Of a stretch of DNA of 5,940 nt, positions 1 to 5,187 are shown piece after piece (positions within the stretch are counted from its first letter, which is position 1; each line of letters starts with the position of its first letter). The stretch spans positions 1 to 5,940 of the forward strand of contig QHQU01000171.1 in assembly GCA_003219925.1 (NCBI GenBank), in the 5' to 3' direction. A program made the position numbers and the translations under genes. Under the pieces are notes generated by a model that made no database searches, was not told the origin of the DNA, and was given only the letters and a program-made list of their open reading frames with translations. The DNA is from Verrucomicrobiota bacterium (GTDB lineage: Bacteria > Verrucomicrobiota > Verrucomicrobiia > Chthoniobacterales > UBA10450).

Positions 1-718
1 CGTACCACATGTCGAGCTTTTTTCGCGACATCACTCCGCGCGCCCCGCCGAAAATCAAAGAAAGAGAGCGGGTAAAAATTTTCCACCCTGAATACATCCG
101 CAGTTTTCGACCGGAAGTAATGGCTGGTTCGCGCAACAGCCTGAATCGGCCCAGGCGTTTCAGCGCGATGGTGAAAAAGATTTCTTCGCTCGCGAAATAA
201 ATTTCGTCGAAGCCGCCGACTGCAAAAAAATTCTCGCGCGTGGTAAAGAGAAACGCGCCGGCGCCGAGGTTGAGTCCGAAATACAGCGTAGTAAAAACGC
301 GAAAAAAGATTCTGCCCCAAAGCGGAATTTCACGATCAGTGGACAGGCGCGCACCGCCGCCGGCGCAACCGCGCTCGAGTGCTGCGACTGCGCCGCGCAA
401 GTGTTCCGGTCCGATCCGAGTATCAGCGTCGACGAAAATAAAAACGTTTCCGCGCGCGGCGGCCGCTCCGGCGTTACGCGCGGCTGCGATTTGCCGGCGC
501 TCGATCGAAATCACGCGCGCCCCGAATTCTTCGCCGATTGCGCCCGTCGCGTCGGTCGATCCATCGTTCACCAGCACAATCTCGTGCTCATAACCGGCAG
601 CGGCAGAACGAATTGCGTGAAGCGTTCCCGGCAGTTCCGCTTCTTCGTTATAAGCCGGCACAATGAACGAAATGACAATCTTAGTAGTCGAAGGCTCAGT
701 TATCTTCTCGGTCGACAT
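1..718 (-). CDS. Glycosyltransferase family 2 (GT-A fold), C-terminal end cut by window edge
   Basis: The minus-strand frame is open from an ATG at 718 to the left edge (239 codons, no stop). The protein begins with a beta strand and PAYNEEAELPGT (residues 21-32). It then has the nucleotide-binding VNDGSTD (50-56), the QIAAARNAGA segment typical of this subgroup (76-85), the metal-binding VDADTR (96-101, the DxD motif), a Gly-rich GGGAR (120-124), GGFDE (168-172) and an acidic ASEE (176-179) at the usual catalytic-base position. This is the GT2 arrangement for transfer of a sugar from a nucleotide-sugar donor, probably in the cytoplasm for cell-envelope glycans; donor and acceptor cannot be read from the sequence. 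The ending SRKKLDMWY is close to where homologues end, so I infer that only a few residues are missing. The start is supported by AGGAAG (728-733 on the complement), 9 bases before the ATG. There is no long hydrophobic segment at the N-terminus. Confidence 0.93.
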   Translation of the reverse strand, partial: MSTEKITEPSTTKIVISFIVPAYNEEAELPGTLHAIRSAAAGYEHEIVLVNDGSTDATGAIGEEFGARVISIERRQIAAARNAGAAAARGNVFIFVDADTRIGPEHLRGAVAALERGCAGGGARLSTDREIPLWGRIFFRVFTTLYFGLNLGAGAFLFTTRENFFAVGGFDEIYFASEEIFFTIALKRLGRFRLLREPAITSGRKLRMYSGWKIFTRSLSLIFGGARGVMSRKKLDMWY

Positions 719-758
719 TGGACTCAGCTTCCTAAGGAACACTAACGCGGAATACTTT

Positions 759-917
759 GTGCGACCCCTACATTGTTTACTTCTCGCACTTGCGATTTTC
801 GAAACCGGCTGCGCCGCTCAGCAGCAAGCTGAGAACTCCGATCCAATGTTGCAGCGCACTGAACAATCGAAAGTTCATGGCGAGGTAGGCGTCGCCTATG
901 GGCAGAGCGCTCGTTGA
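759..917 (+). CDS. Putative small exported or lipoprotein-like protein (52 aa)
   Basis: A short plus-strand ORF with a GTG start and a TGA stop. The predicted product has Arg at residue 2, a hydrophobic run LLLALAIF (7-14), then TGC (Cys18) followed by AAQQQAEN, which resembles a lipoprotein signal peptide with a short mature region of about 35 residues. It ends with KVHGEVGVAYGQSAR. The lipobox is imperfect because the -3 residue is Glu instead of Leu/Val. A GGAA (749-752) lies 6 bases before the GTG and could serve as a weak ribosome binding site. The ORF fits neatly between the divergent glycosyltransferase and the convergent DUF4870 gene, leaving 40 and 27 bases. An ATG at 663 in the same frame would extend it, but that start lies antisense to the glycosyltransferase coding region, so it is not chosen. 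No known family is recognised; it could also be a chance ORF or a remnant of a longer gene. Confidence 0.4.
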   Translation: MRPLHCLLLALAIFETGCAAQQQAENSDPMLQRTEQSKVHGEVGVAYGQSAR

Positions 918-934
918 CTCGCGTAGTTTGCGAG
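918..934. terminator. Small hairpin between convergent stop codons, possible weak bidirectional terminator
   Basis: CTCGC (918-922) and GCGAG (930-934) form a 5-bp stem with a 7-base loop. The hairpin sits between the stop of the small ORF (917) and the stop of the DUF4870 gene (945). There is no strong T-run on either side, so a terminator role is only suggested by position. Confidence 0.22.
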
Positions 935-944
935 ACCGCGATTT

Positions 945-1319
945 CTAATTCAGAAAACGGATCGTTAGAGGATACCGATAAAACTTTCCTTCGCTCGCAC
1001 GGATGGAGGCGATGATGACAAAGACGACATTGAGAACGTGCAGGATGGCGAGCAAAACGAATCCGATCAGCACCAGACACAGAATGCCAGAGATCACTGA
1101 GTAAATGAGCATCGTAAGCTGGAAATTGACCGATTCTTTGCCGTGGGCATCGATTTCGGGAGAATCGCCGCGTTTCACTAGCCACACGATTAAAGGCGCG
1201 AGGATGTGACCGGCCCATGGAAAAAAGAATCCCAGGAGCGCGCTGGCATGGCAAAGAACGTTCCAGGTGCGGATATCAGCTGACGAAGTCGGCGTGGGAG
1301 GAGGTTGAGTTGTTTCCAT
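945..1319 (-). CDS. DUF4870 (Tic20-like) small membrane protein
   Basis: A protein of 124 residues. After a Pro/Thr-rich hydrophilic N-terminus (1-15) it shows the family pattern: HASALLGFFFPWAGHILAPL (24-43) leading into IVWLVKR, then a polar turn DSPEIDAHGKESVNFQLT (52-69), then a long hydrophobic stretch from about 70 to 107 that can hold two membrane helices, and a short C-terminal tail. The G-H-I-x-x-P-L-I-x-W-L-x-K-R and GKE-x-x-NFQ-x-T signatures are characteristic of DUF4870 proteins, predicted three- or four-helix integral membrane proteins without an established function. The length is typical. The region before the ATG has no good Shine-Dalgarno sequence. It is transcribed in the same direction as murA but separated by a 211-base gap with a palindromic repeat, so it is probably a separate unit. 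Confidence 0.88.
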   Translation of the reverse strand: METTQPPPTPTSSADIRTWNVLCHASALLGFFFPWAGHILAPLIVWLVKRGDSPEIDAHGKESVNFQLTMLIYSVISGILCLVLIGFVLLAILHVLNVVFVIIASIRASEGKFYRYPLTIRFLN

Positions 1320-1383
1320 ATTTCAAGGAGCGTCTCGCTTGTTTTGATCGAACGCAAGCAAGGGGCTCGCAGTCTTCACCGCA

Positions 1384-1498
1384 TGTAATCCCGAGTCGCG
1401 CAGACGACGAGGGATCTCACAATCGGGGTCGGATGAGGACACCGGTTTGTGTGAGCAACGAGCGTTGGTGAGGTCCCTCGCTTGCGCTCGGGATGACA
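1384..1498. repeat. REP/MITE-like palindromic repeat, copy A (TGTCAT-type)
   Basis: An imperfect inverted repeat fills most of the 211-base gap between murA and the DUF4870 gene. The left arm is 1384-1420 (TGTAATCCCGAG ... CGAGGGATCTCAC) and the right arm is 1468-1498, whose complement reads TGTCATCCCGAG ... CGAGGGACCTCAC. The outer 12 bases match at 11 positions and the inner 13 at 12; the middle parts differ in length (12 versus 6 bases). A loop of about 47 bases separates the arms. It belongs to the same family as the element at 3638-3736. There is no T-run, so it is not a standard terminator, though as RNA it could stabilise the murA 3' end. The rest of the gap (1320-1383, 1499-1530) shows nothing I can identify. 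Confidence 0.8.
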
Positions 1499-1530
1499 AT
1501 ATGTGCGCAGCGCCCCACGCGGCCGTTCTC

Positions 1531-2790
1531 CTAGGCTTTGACGCGCTCGATGTGCGCGCCGAGTTCGCTCAATTTTTCGTCGAGATGTTCGTAGCCGCGA
1601 TCGATATGATAAACGCGGCTCACCTCAGTAACTCCTTCGGCCTTCAGTCCCGCCAGCACCAATGCGGCCGAGGCGCGCAGATCGCTCGCCATTACCGGCG
1701 CGCCGGTCAAGCGCTCCACGCCTTGGATCACTGCGGTGGCGCCTTCCATTTGCACCTCGGCCCCCATCCGTTTCAGCTCGGCGACGTGCATGTAACGCTG
1801 CGGGAAAATATTCTCCGTGATCACGCTGATTCCTTCAGTGGTGGAAAGCAGCGCGCACATTTGCGCCTGCATATCAGTCGGGAACCCGGGGTAGGGTTCC
1901 GTCGTGATTTCCAACGGTTTGGGTGCACCATTTGGTGAAACGGTTATGGATTGATTCTTCGCCTCGATTTTGAATCCGCAACCGCTCAGCGCATCAGTAA
2001 TCGCCGTAAGATGTTTGGGCTCAACTCGGTTGACGGTCACTCCGGTGCCGGCTATCGCGCCCGCCACCAGAAAGGTGCCCGCTTCAATCCGATCGGGGAT
2101 AATGTAGTGCTCGGCCCCGTGTAATTCACTAACGCCTTCGACGATTATTCTTCGGGTCCCGGCGCCCTCAATTTTCGCGCCCATCTTATTGAGAAAATCA
2201 GCCAGATCACACACTTCCGGCTCTTGCGCCGCCCCTTCGATTACAGTTGTGCCTTCGGCAAGAACGGCGGCCATCATCACATTGTCGGTCCCGAGCACAG
2301 TTGGTCCGAATTTGCCCCGCAAATTAATCACCGCGCCGGCAAGTTTCGGGGCAAAAACCTTCACGTTGCCGCTTTCCACTCGCACCGCCGCGCCCAGCGC
2401 TTCGAATCCCTTCAAGTGCAAATCGATCGGCCGATCGCCGATGACGCAACCTCCCGGCAGGGAAACGGTCGCTTCCTTGCACCGCCCGAGGAGCGGTCCG
2501 AGCACGCCGACCGAGGCCCGCATTTTTCGCACAACGTCATACGGCGCGACCGATTGCACTTTGTCGGCGGTGACGGTGACAATCCCGCTGGCGCGTTCCA
2601 CCTGAGCGCCGAGATGAGTGAGGATTTGCAACATGTAATGCGTGTCGCTCAGGTCCGGCACGCGATGAATCGTGCACGGCTCCCGAGTCAGCAGGGTCGC
2701 GGCCAGAATGGGGAGGGCGGAGTTCTTCGAACCGCTGATCTTGATGGAACCGGCGAGAGAATTCCCGCCATGCACAAGTATCTTATCCAT
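1531..2790 (-). CDS. murA: UDP-N-acetylglucosamine 1-carboxyvinyltransferase (MurA)
   Basis: MurA transfers enolpyruvate from PEP to UDP-GlcNAc, the first committed cytoplasmic step of peptidoglycan synthesis and the target of fosfomycin. With the start at 2790 the protein has 419 residues, the same length as the E. coli enzyme. The key residues fall at the expected places: Lys22-Asn23 in ISGSKNSALP, Arg91 in MRASVG, the catalytic and fosfomycin-binding Cys115 in LPGGCVIGDRP, Arg120, Asp306 in PGFPTDMQ, Arg332 in FPQRYMH and Arg398 in DRGYEH. Cys (not Asp) at 115 predicts fosfomycin sensitivity at target level. The frame is open upstream to an ATG at 2874, but those 28 extra residues are unlike the family and lie inside prmC. 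The 2790 start overlaps the prmC stop by 8 bases, suggesting translational coupling; no good Shine-Dalgarno precedes it. It is the last gene of the rpmE-prfA-prmC-murA run. Confidence 0.97.
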   Translation of the reverse strand: MDKILVHGGNSLAGSIKISGSKNSALPILAATLLTREPCTIHRVPDLSDTHYMLQILTHLGAQVERASGIVTVTADKVQSVAPYDVVRKMRASVGVLGPLLGRCKEATVSLPGGCVIGDRPIDLHLKGFEALGAAVRVESGNVKVFAPKLAGAVINLRGKFGPTVLGTDNVMMAAVLAEGTTVIEGAAQEPEVCDLADFLNKMGAKIEGAGTRRIIVEGVSELHGAEHYIIPDRIEAGTFLVAGAIAGTGVTVNRVEPKHLTAITDALSGCGFKIEAKNQSITVSPNGAPKPLEITTEPYPGFPTDMQAQMCALLSTTEGISVITENIFPQRYMHVAELKRMGAEVQMEGATAVIQGVERLTGAPVMASDLRASAALVLAGLKAEGVTEVSRVYHIDRGYEHLDEKLSELGAHIERVKA

Positions 2791-3616
2791 ACCGGGCGAA
2801 GAGAAAACGCGTTCTACCTGAATAATCGTTTCTCGCCTCGATGTCGCGGTAATTTTTCTGGCGCAAAAGGTCAATTAGGGCGGCCTCCTGGCCCAGTCCG
2901 ATCTCCAGCGCGAGCAAGCCTCCGCCGTTCAGATGCAACGGCGCCGTCTCAATCAATCGGCGAATAATTTCATCGCCCTTCTCGCCGGCAAAAAGGGCGA
3001 CTTCCGGATCGCGTAAAACTTCGGGTGCAAGCTGGTCGCGATCATGCCGCGAAATGTAGGGCAGATTCGCGACAATCAGATCGAATTTCCCATCAACATT
3101 CTCTAACAAGTCGCTTTGGAGAAATTGAACGCCCGAGATGCCGAGCCGGACGGCATTTTCATGTCCCAGCAAGAGCGCGTCGTCCGAGATATCAGTGGCG
3201 GTGATTTTCGCCTCAGGAATTTTTTTCGCCAGCGACAGTGCAATTACCCCCGAACCAGTCCCGAGATCGACGATTCTCGATTCTCGATTCATGATTCTCG
3301 ATTCAACCAGCCCGACAAATTCTTCCGTTTCCGGTCGCGGAACGAGCGCGCGTTCGTCGCAGAGAAAGATGTTCCCGCAAAACTCGATGGTGCCGAGCAA
3401 ATGTTGGAGCGGCTCGTTTTGCCCCCGCCGGCGGACGAGCTCGCGTAATGGCGCCAGTTCGGGCTCGGCCAAATCGCGCTCGAACTCGAGATAAACATCG
3501 AGCCTTTTCCGCCCGAGCGAGTGCGCCAGCAAATGTTCGGCGTTCAAGCGCGGATTTTCGATTCCGCGTTTTTTGAAGTAAGCGGTGGTGGATTGAAGGA
3601 CGTCGAGCACCGTCAT
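2783..3616 (-). CDS. prmC: Peptide chain release factor N5-glutamine methyltransferase (PrmC/HemK)
   Basis: PrmC methylates the Gln of the GGQ motif in RF1 and RF2 using S-adenosylmethionine, which speeds termination. The protein has 277 residues, the usual length. It has the N-terminal helical domain that grips the release factor (about 1-85, with AEHLLAHSLG and EPLQHLLGTIEF), the linker LVPRPETEEF (91-100), the SAM-binding VDLGTGSG (116-123), acidic TDIS (141-144) for the ribose, and the active-site motif NLPY (184-187), followed by the C-terminal DPEVALFAGEKG and SGRTRF segments. Two oddities stand out: NLPY replaces the usual NPPY, and residues 104-115 (VESRIMNRESRI) are encoded by tandem 7-base repeats. 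Placement directly downstream of prfA, its substrate gene, supports the call. The gap to prfA is 148 bases and holds a palindromic repeat; the Shine-Dalgarno is weak. Confidence 0.96.
   Translation of the reverse strand: MTVLDVLQSTTAYFKKRGIENPRLNAEHLLAHSLGRKRLDVYLEFERDLAEPELAPLRELVRRRGQNEPLQHLLGTIEFCGNIFLCDERALVPRPETEEFVGLVESRIMNRESRIVDLGTGSGVIALSLAKKIPEAKITATDISDDALLLGHENAVRLGISGVQFLQSDLLENVDGKFDLIVANLPYISRHDRDQLAPEVLRDPEVALFAGEKGDEIIRRLIETAPLHLNGGGLLALEIGLGQEAALIDLLRQKNYRDIEARNDYSGRTRFLFARYG
3272..3306. repeat. Five tandem 7-base repeats inside prmC
   Basis: On the plus strand the units read GATTCTC, GATTCTC, GATTCAT, GATTCTC, GATTCAA, contiguous from 3272 to 3306. They lie in the prmC coding frame and encode residues 104-115, just before the SAM-binding DLGTGSG motif. 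Since 35 bases is not a multiple of three, the frame depends on the exact unit number and flanks. Heptameric tandem arrays of this kind are known in other bacteria, mostly between genes. Confidence 0.85.
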
Positions 3617-3637
3617 ATGCCCCGCGCCCCGAGTGCG

Positions 3638-3736
3638 GTCATCCTGAGCCGCACAGACGGCGAAGGACCTCTCCGACGAAGAAATCGTGAGCGAGCAATG
3701 CGAGGTTCCTCGCCGTCTGTGCGGCTCGGAATGACA
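3638..3736. repeat. REP/MITE-like palindromic repeat, copy B (TGTCAT-type)
   Basis: A long inverted repeat occupies most of the 148-base gap between prfA and prmC. The left arm (3638-3671) begins GTCATCCTGAGCC and ends AAGGACCTC. The right arm (3702-3735), read on the complement, begins GTCATTCCGAGCC and ends AGGAACCTC. The arms match at 30 of 34 positions around a 30-base loop. Ends and inner blocks match the copy at 1384-1498, and the middle (CCGCACAGACGG) agrees with that copy's left arm (TCGCGCAGACGA) at 9 of 12 positions. No T-run follows. In the mRNA of the cluster it would form a strong stem-loop between the two coding regions. Confidence 0.87.
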
Positions 3737-3764
3737 ATCAATAAAGGCGCAAGACGAGTTTCCA

Positions 3765-4844
3765 TTACGCGCTCAGCGCGCTGTCTTTCAATCGCTCGGC
3801 CAGATCGGCAGCTTGCAGTGCTGAAATCATTTCCTCGAGCTCGCCTTCCATAAACCGGTCCAGGTTGTAAAGAGTGAGCCCGATGCGGTGGTCGGTGACG
3901 CGGTTCTGCGGAAAGTTGTAAGTCCGGATTTTTTCTTCACGACCACCCGATCCGATCTGACTCCGGCGATGGGCCGCGTATTTCTCCGCTTCTTCACGTT
4001 GTTTGGTCTCGAGTAAACGGGAGCGCAAAACATTGAGCGCTTTTTCTTTGTTCTTTTGCTGACTCCGTCCGTCCTGGCAGCGTACGATTGTCCCCGTAGG
4101 AATATGCAAAATCTGCACTGCAGAATCGGTCGTGTTTACGCCCTGACCGCCCGGTCCGCCGGAGCGACAAACTTCAATGCGAAGCTCTTCCGGTTTTAAT
4201 TCCAGATCGATTTCCTCGGCCTCCGGCAAGACCGCGACCGTGGCGGTGCTGGTATGAATGCGCCCCTGCGCCTCGGTTGCGGGAACACGCTGGACCCGGT
4301 GCACTCCACTCTCGTAGCGCAATTTTCGAAAAACCGACTCGCCGCTCACTTTGAAAATCACTTCCTTTAACCCCCCAAGCTCCGATGGACTCGAGTCCAT
4401 ACTCTCGATTTTCAATCCGGCTGACTCGGCATAGCGATTGTACATTCGGTACAAATCGGCCGCGAAAATTGCCGCCTCGCTTCCGCCAGTGCCTGCACGG
4501 ATTTCAATGATTGCGTCGCGATTTTCATTTTCATCCGGTGGAAGCAATGCCAACTGCATCTCGCGTTCGAATCTGGCGACGCGTTCTTCGAGGGCGGGAA
4601 TTTCTTCCTTCGCCATTTGGGCGAGGTCGGCGTCGGTCGAATTGGCCAGTTCGCGATTGTCTGCCAGTTGCATTCGCGCGCTCGACAACTCGTTCCATTT
4701 CGCGAGCAAGGCTTTCACGTTCGCGTGTTCCCGCATGATTTCGCCGGCGCGATTGCGATTTTCAAAAAGGGACGGATCCGCGATTTCGCGTTCGAGTTGT
4801 TCGAAACGCTCGCGTTTACGTTGAATGAGAAGATCAAAGTCCAT
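3765..4844 (-). CDS. prfA: Peptide chain release factor 1 (RF1)
   Basis: RF1 recognises UAA and UAG in the ribosomal A site and triggers peptidyl-tRNA hydrolysis. The protein has 359 residues, against 360 in E. coli. An N-terminal coiled-coil-rich domain (about 1-105) is followed by IEIRAGTGGSEAAIFAADLYRMY (114-136). The codon-reading tripeptide PAT is at 188-190 within VQRVPATEAQGR, which identifies RF1, since RF2 has SPF there. The catalytic GGQ at 232-234 lies in SGGPGGQGVNTTDSAV, and the conserved QDGRSQQKNKEKA follows at 257-269. The GGQ glutamine is the target of the downstream PrmC. The ATG at 4844 is the family start (MDFDLLIQ). No Shine-Dalgarno is visible, because a TGTAG-type palindrome ends only 6 bases before the start codon. 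The gene follows rpmE by 71 bases, an order shared by many bacteria. Confidence 0.97.
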   Translation of the reverse strand: MDFDLLIQRKRERFEQLEREIADPSLFENRNRAGEIMREHANVKALLAKWNELSSARMQLADNRELANSTDADLAQMAKEEIPALEERVARFEREMQLALLPPDENENRDAIIEIRAGTGGSEAAIFAADLYRMYNRYAESAGLKIESMDSSPSELGGLKEVIFKVSGESVFRKLRYESGVHRVQRVPATEAQGRIHTSTATVAVLPEAEEIDLELKPEELRIEVCRSGGPGGQGVNTTDSAVQILHIPTGTIVRCQDGRSQQKNKEKALNVLRSRLLETKQREEAEKYAAHRRSQIGSGGREEKIRTYNFPQNRVTDHRIGLTLYNLDRFMEGELEEMISALQAADLAERLKDSALSA

Positions 4845-4850
4845 AGTTGT

Positions 4851-4910
4851 TGTAGCGGCGGCTGTGTTCAGCCACTGGCGCAGGCGCTCGCCGCGGCGAG
4901 CGCCTCTACA
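4851..4910. repeat. Palindromic element with TGTAG...CTACA ends between rpmE and prfA
   Basis: A 60-base element with 10-base ends TGTAGCGGCG (4851-4860) and CGCCTCTACA (4901-4910) that pair with one mismatch. Inside are two further hairpins: GGCTG-TGTT-CAGCC (4860-4873) and a perfect 10-bp stem GGCGCTCGCC / GGCGAGCGCC with a 2-base loop (4883-4904), which competes with the outer stem. It fills nearly all of the rpmE-prfA gap. It shares its ends with the element at 5499-5565. There is no T-run, so termination is not indicated. Confidence 0.8.
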
Positions 4911-4915
4911 TTCAG

Positions 4916-5140
4916 CTAAGCCTTGCCCGCGCGGGCGGCCTTGGTGCTACCGTAGCGACGCGCGAATTTTTCCACGCGCCCGGCGGTATCGACAAATTTT
5001 TGTTCGCCGGTGAAAAACGGATGGCAGGCGGCACAGATGCCGATTCTAATGTCTCGTTTGGTCGAGCGAGTGTGATAAACCGCGCCGCACGCGCAAACGA
5101 TGTCGGTCTCTTGATAATCGGGATGAATGTCCGCCTTCAT
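4916..5140 (-). CDS. rpmE: 50S ribosomal protein L31 (bL31, zinc-binding type)
   Basis: bL31 binds at the central protuberance and bridges the two ribosomal subunits. With the ATG at 5140 the protein has 74 residues (E. coli 70). It begins MKADIHPDYQET as the family does, continues with IVCACGAVYHTRSTK, and has the hallmark CAACHPFFTGEQKFVDTAGRV. Cys16, Cys18, Cys36 and Cys39 form the zinc site, so this is the zinc-containing C+ form, not the zinc-independent paralogue made under zinc starvation. A TTG two codons upstream (5146) is in frame but adds only two residues and has no ribosome binding site advantage. The Lys/Arg/Ala-rich C-terminal tail (STKAARAGKA) is ordinary for the family. It is the first gene of the minus-strand cluster and is divergent from the acyl-CoA synthetase gene, with a 47-base gap. 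Confidence 0.96.
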   Translation of the reverse strand: MKADIHPDYQETDIVCACGAVYHTRSTKRDIRIGICAACHPFFTGEQKFVDTAGRVEKFARRYGSTKAARAGKA

Positions 5141-5158
5141 ATTCAAAAACGAGCCAAC

Positions 5159-5187
5159 AATCTAGCTGCGGAAGGGCAAATTCGCAA
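5159..5187 (-). promoter_or_regulatory. Candidate sigma70-type promoter for the rpmE cluster
   Basis: On the minus strand TTGCGA (complement of 5182-5187) and TAGATT (complement of 5159-5164) are 17 bases apart, each matching the consensus at 4 of 6 positions. They are suitably placed before rpmE and would give a very short leader. They overlap the ribosome binding site of the divergent gene. Promoter consensus in this phylum is not well known, so this remains a pattern match. Confidence 0.3.
5170..5176 (+). promoter_or_regulatory. Ribosome binding site of the acyl-CoA synthetase gene
   Basis: GGAAGGG lies 11 bases before the GTG at 5188. It supports this GTG as the start; no ATG occurs early in the frame, and the first residues then read as a normal N-terminus for the family. 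Confidence 0.5.

Noticed and set aside
240..745. Plus-strand open frames opposite the glycosyltransferase
   Set aside because: The complementary strand encodes a complete set of GT2 motifs over the same bases; the plus-strand products have none.
742..1254. 170-codon minus-strand frame overlapping the DUF4870 gene
   Set aside because: Arg/Ser/His-rich product without any family pattern. The 945-1319 frame encodes a clear DUF4870 protein, so this is a shadow.
1531..2874. Longer murA frame starting at 2874
   Set aside because: The 28 extra residues do not resemble MurA and lie inside prmC. The start at 2790 gives the standard 419-residue protein with Cys115 at the canonical number.
2224..2967. 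247-codon plus-strand frame opposite murA and prmC
   Set aside because: Antisense to two well-supported genes, Arg/His/Gly-rich, no recognisable motifs; typical of open antisense frames in GC-rich DNA.
3272..3306. Short tandem repeats considered as a CRISPR array
   Set aside because: Seven-base units without spacers, inside a coding region; no longer repeat-spacer pattern exists anywhere in the window.
3638..3736. Palindrome considered as an intrinsic terminator or riboswitch
   Set aside because: No T-run follows the stem on either strand, the arms are longer than usual, and the same family recurs downstream of murA; a repeat explains it better.
4851..4910. Cloverleaf-like fold considered as a tRNA or small RNA gene
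   Set aside because: Too short for a tRNA, with no anticodon arm, T-loop motif or acceptor CCA. The TGTAG...CTACA ends and the related copy at 5499-5565 point to a repeat element.
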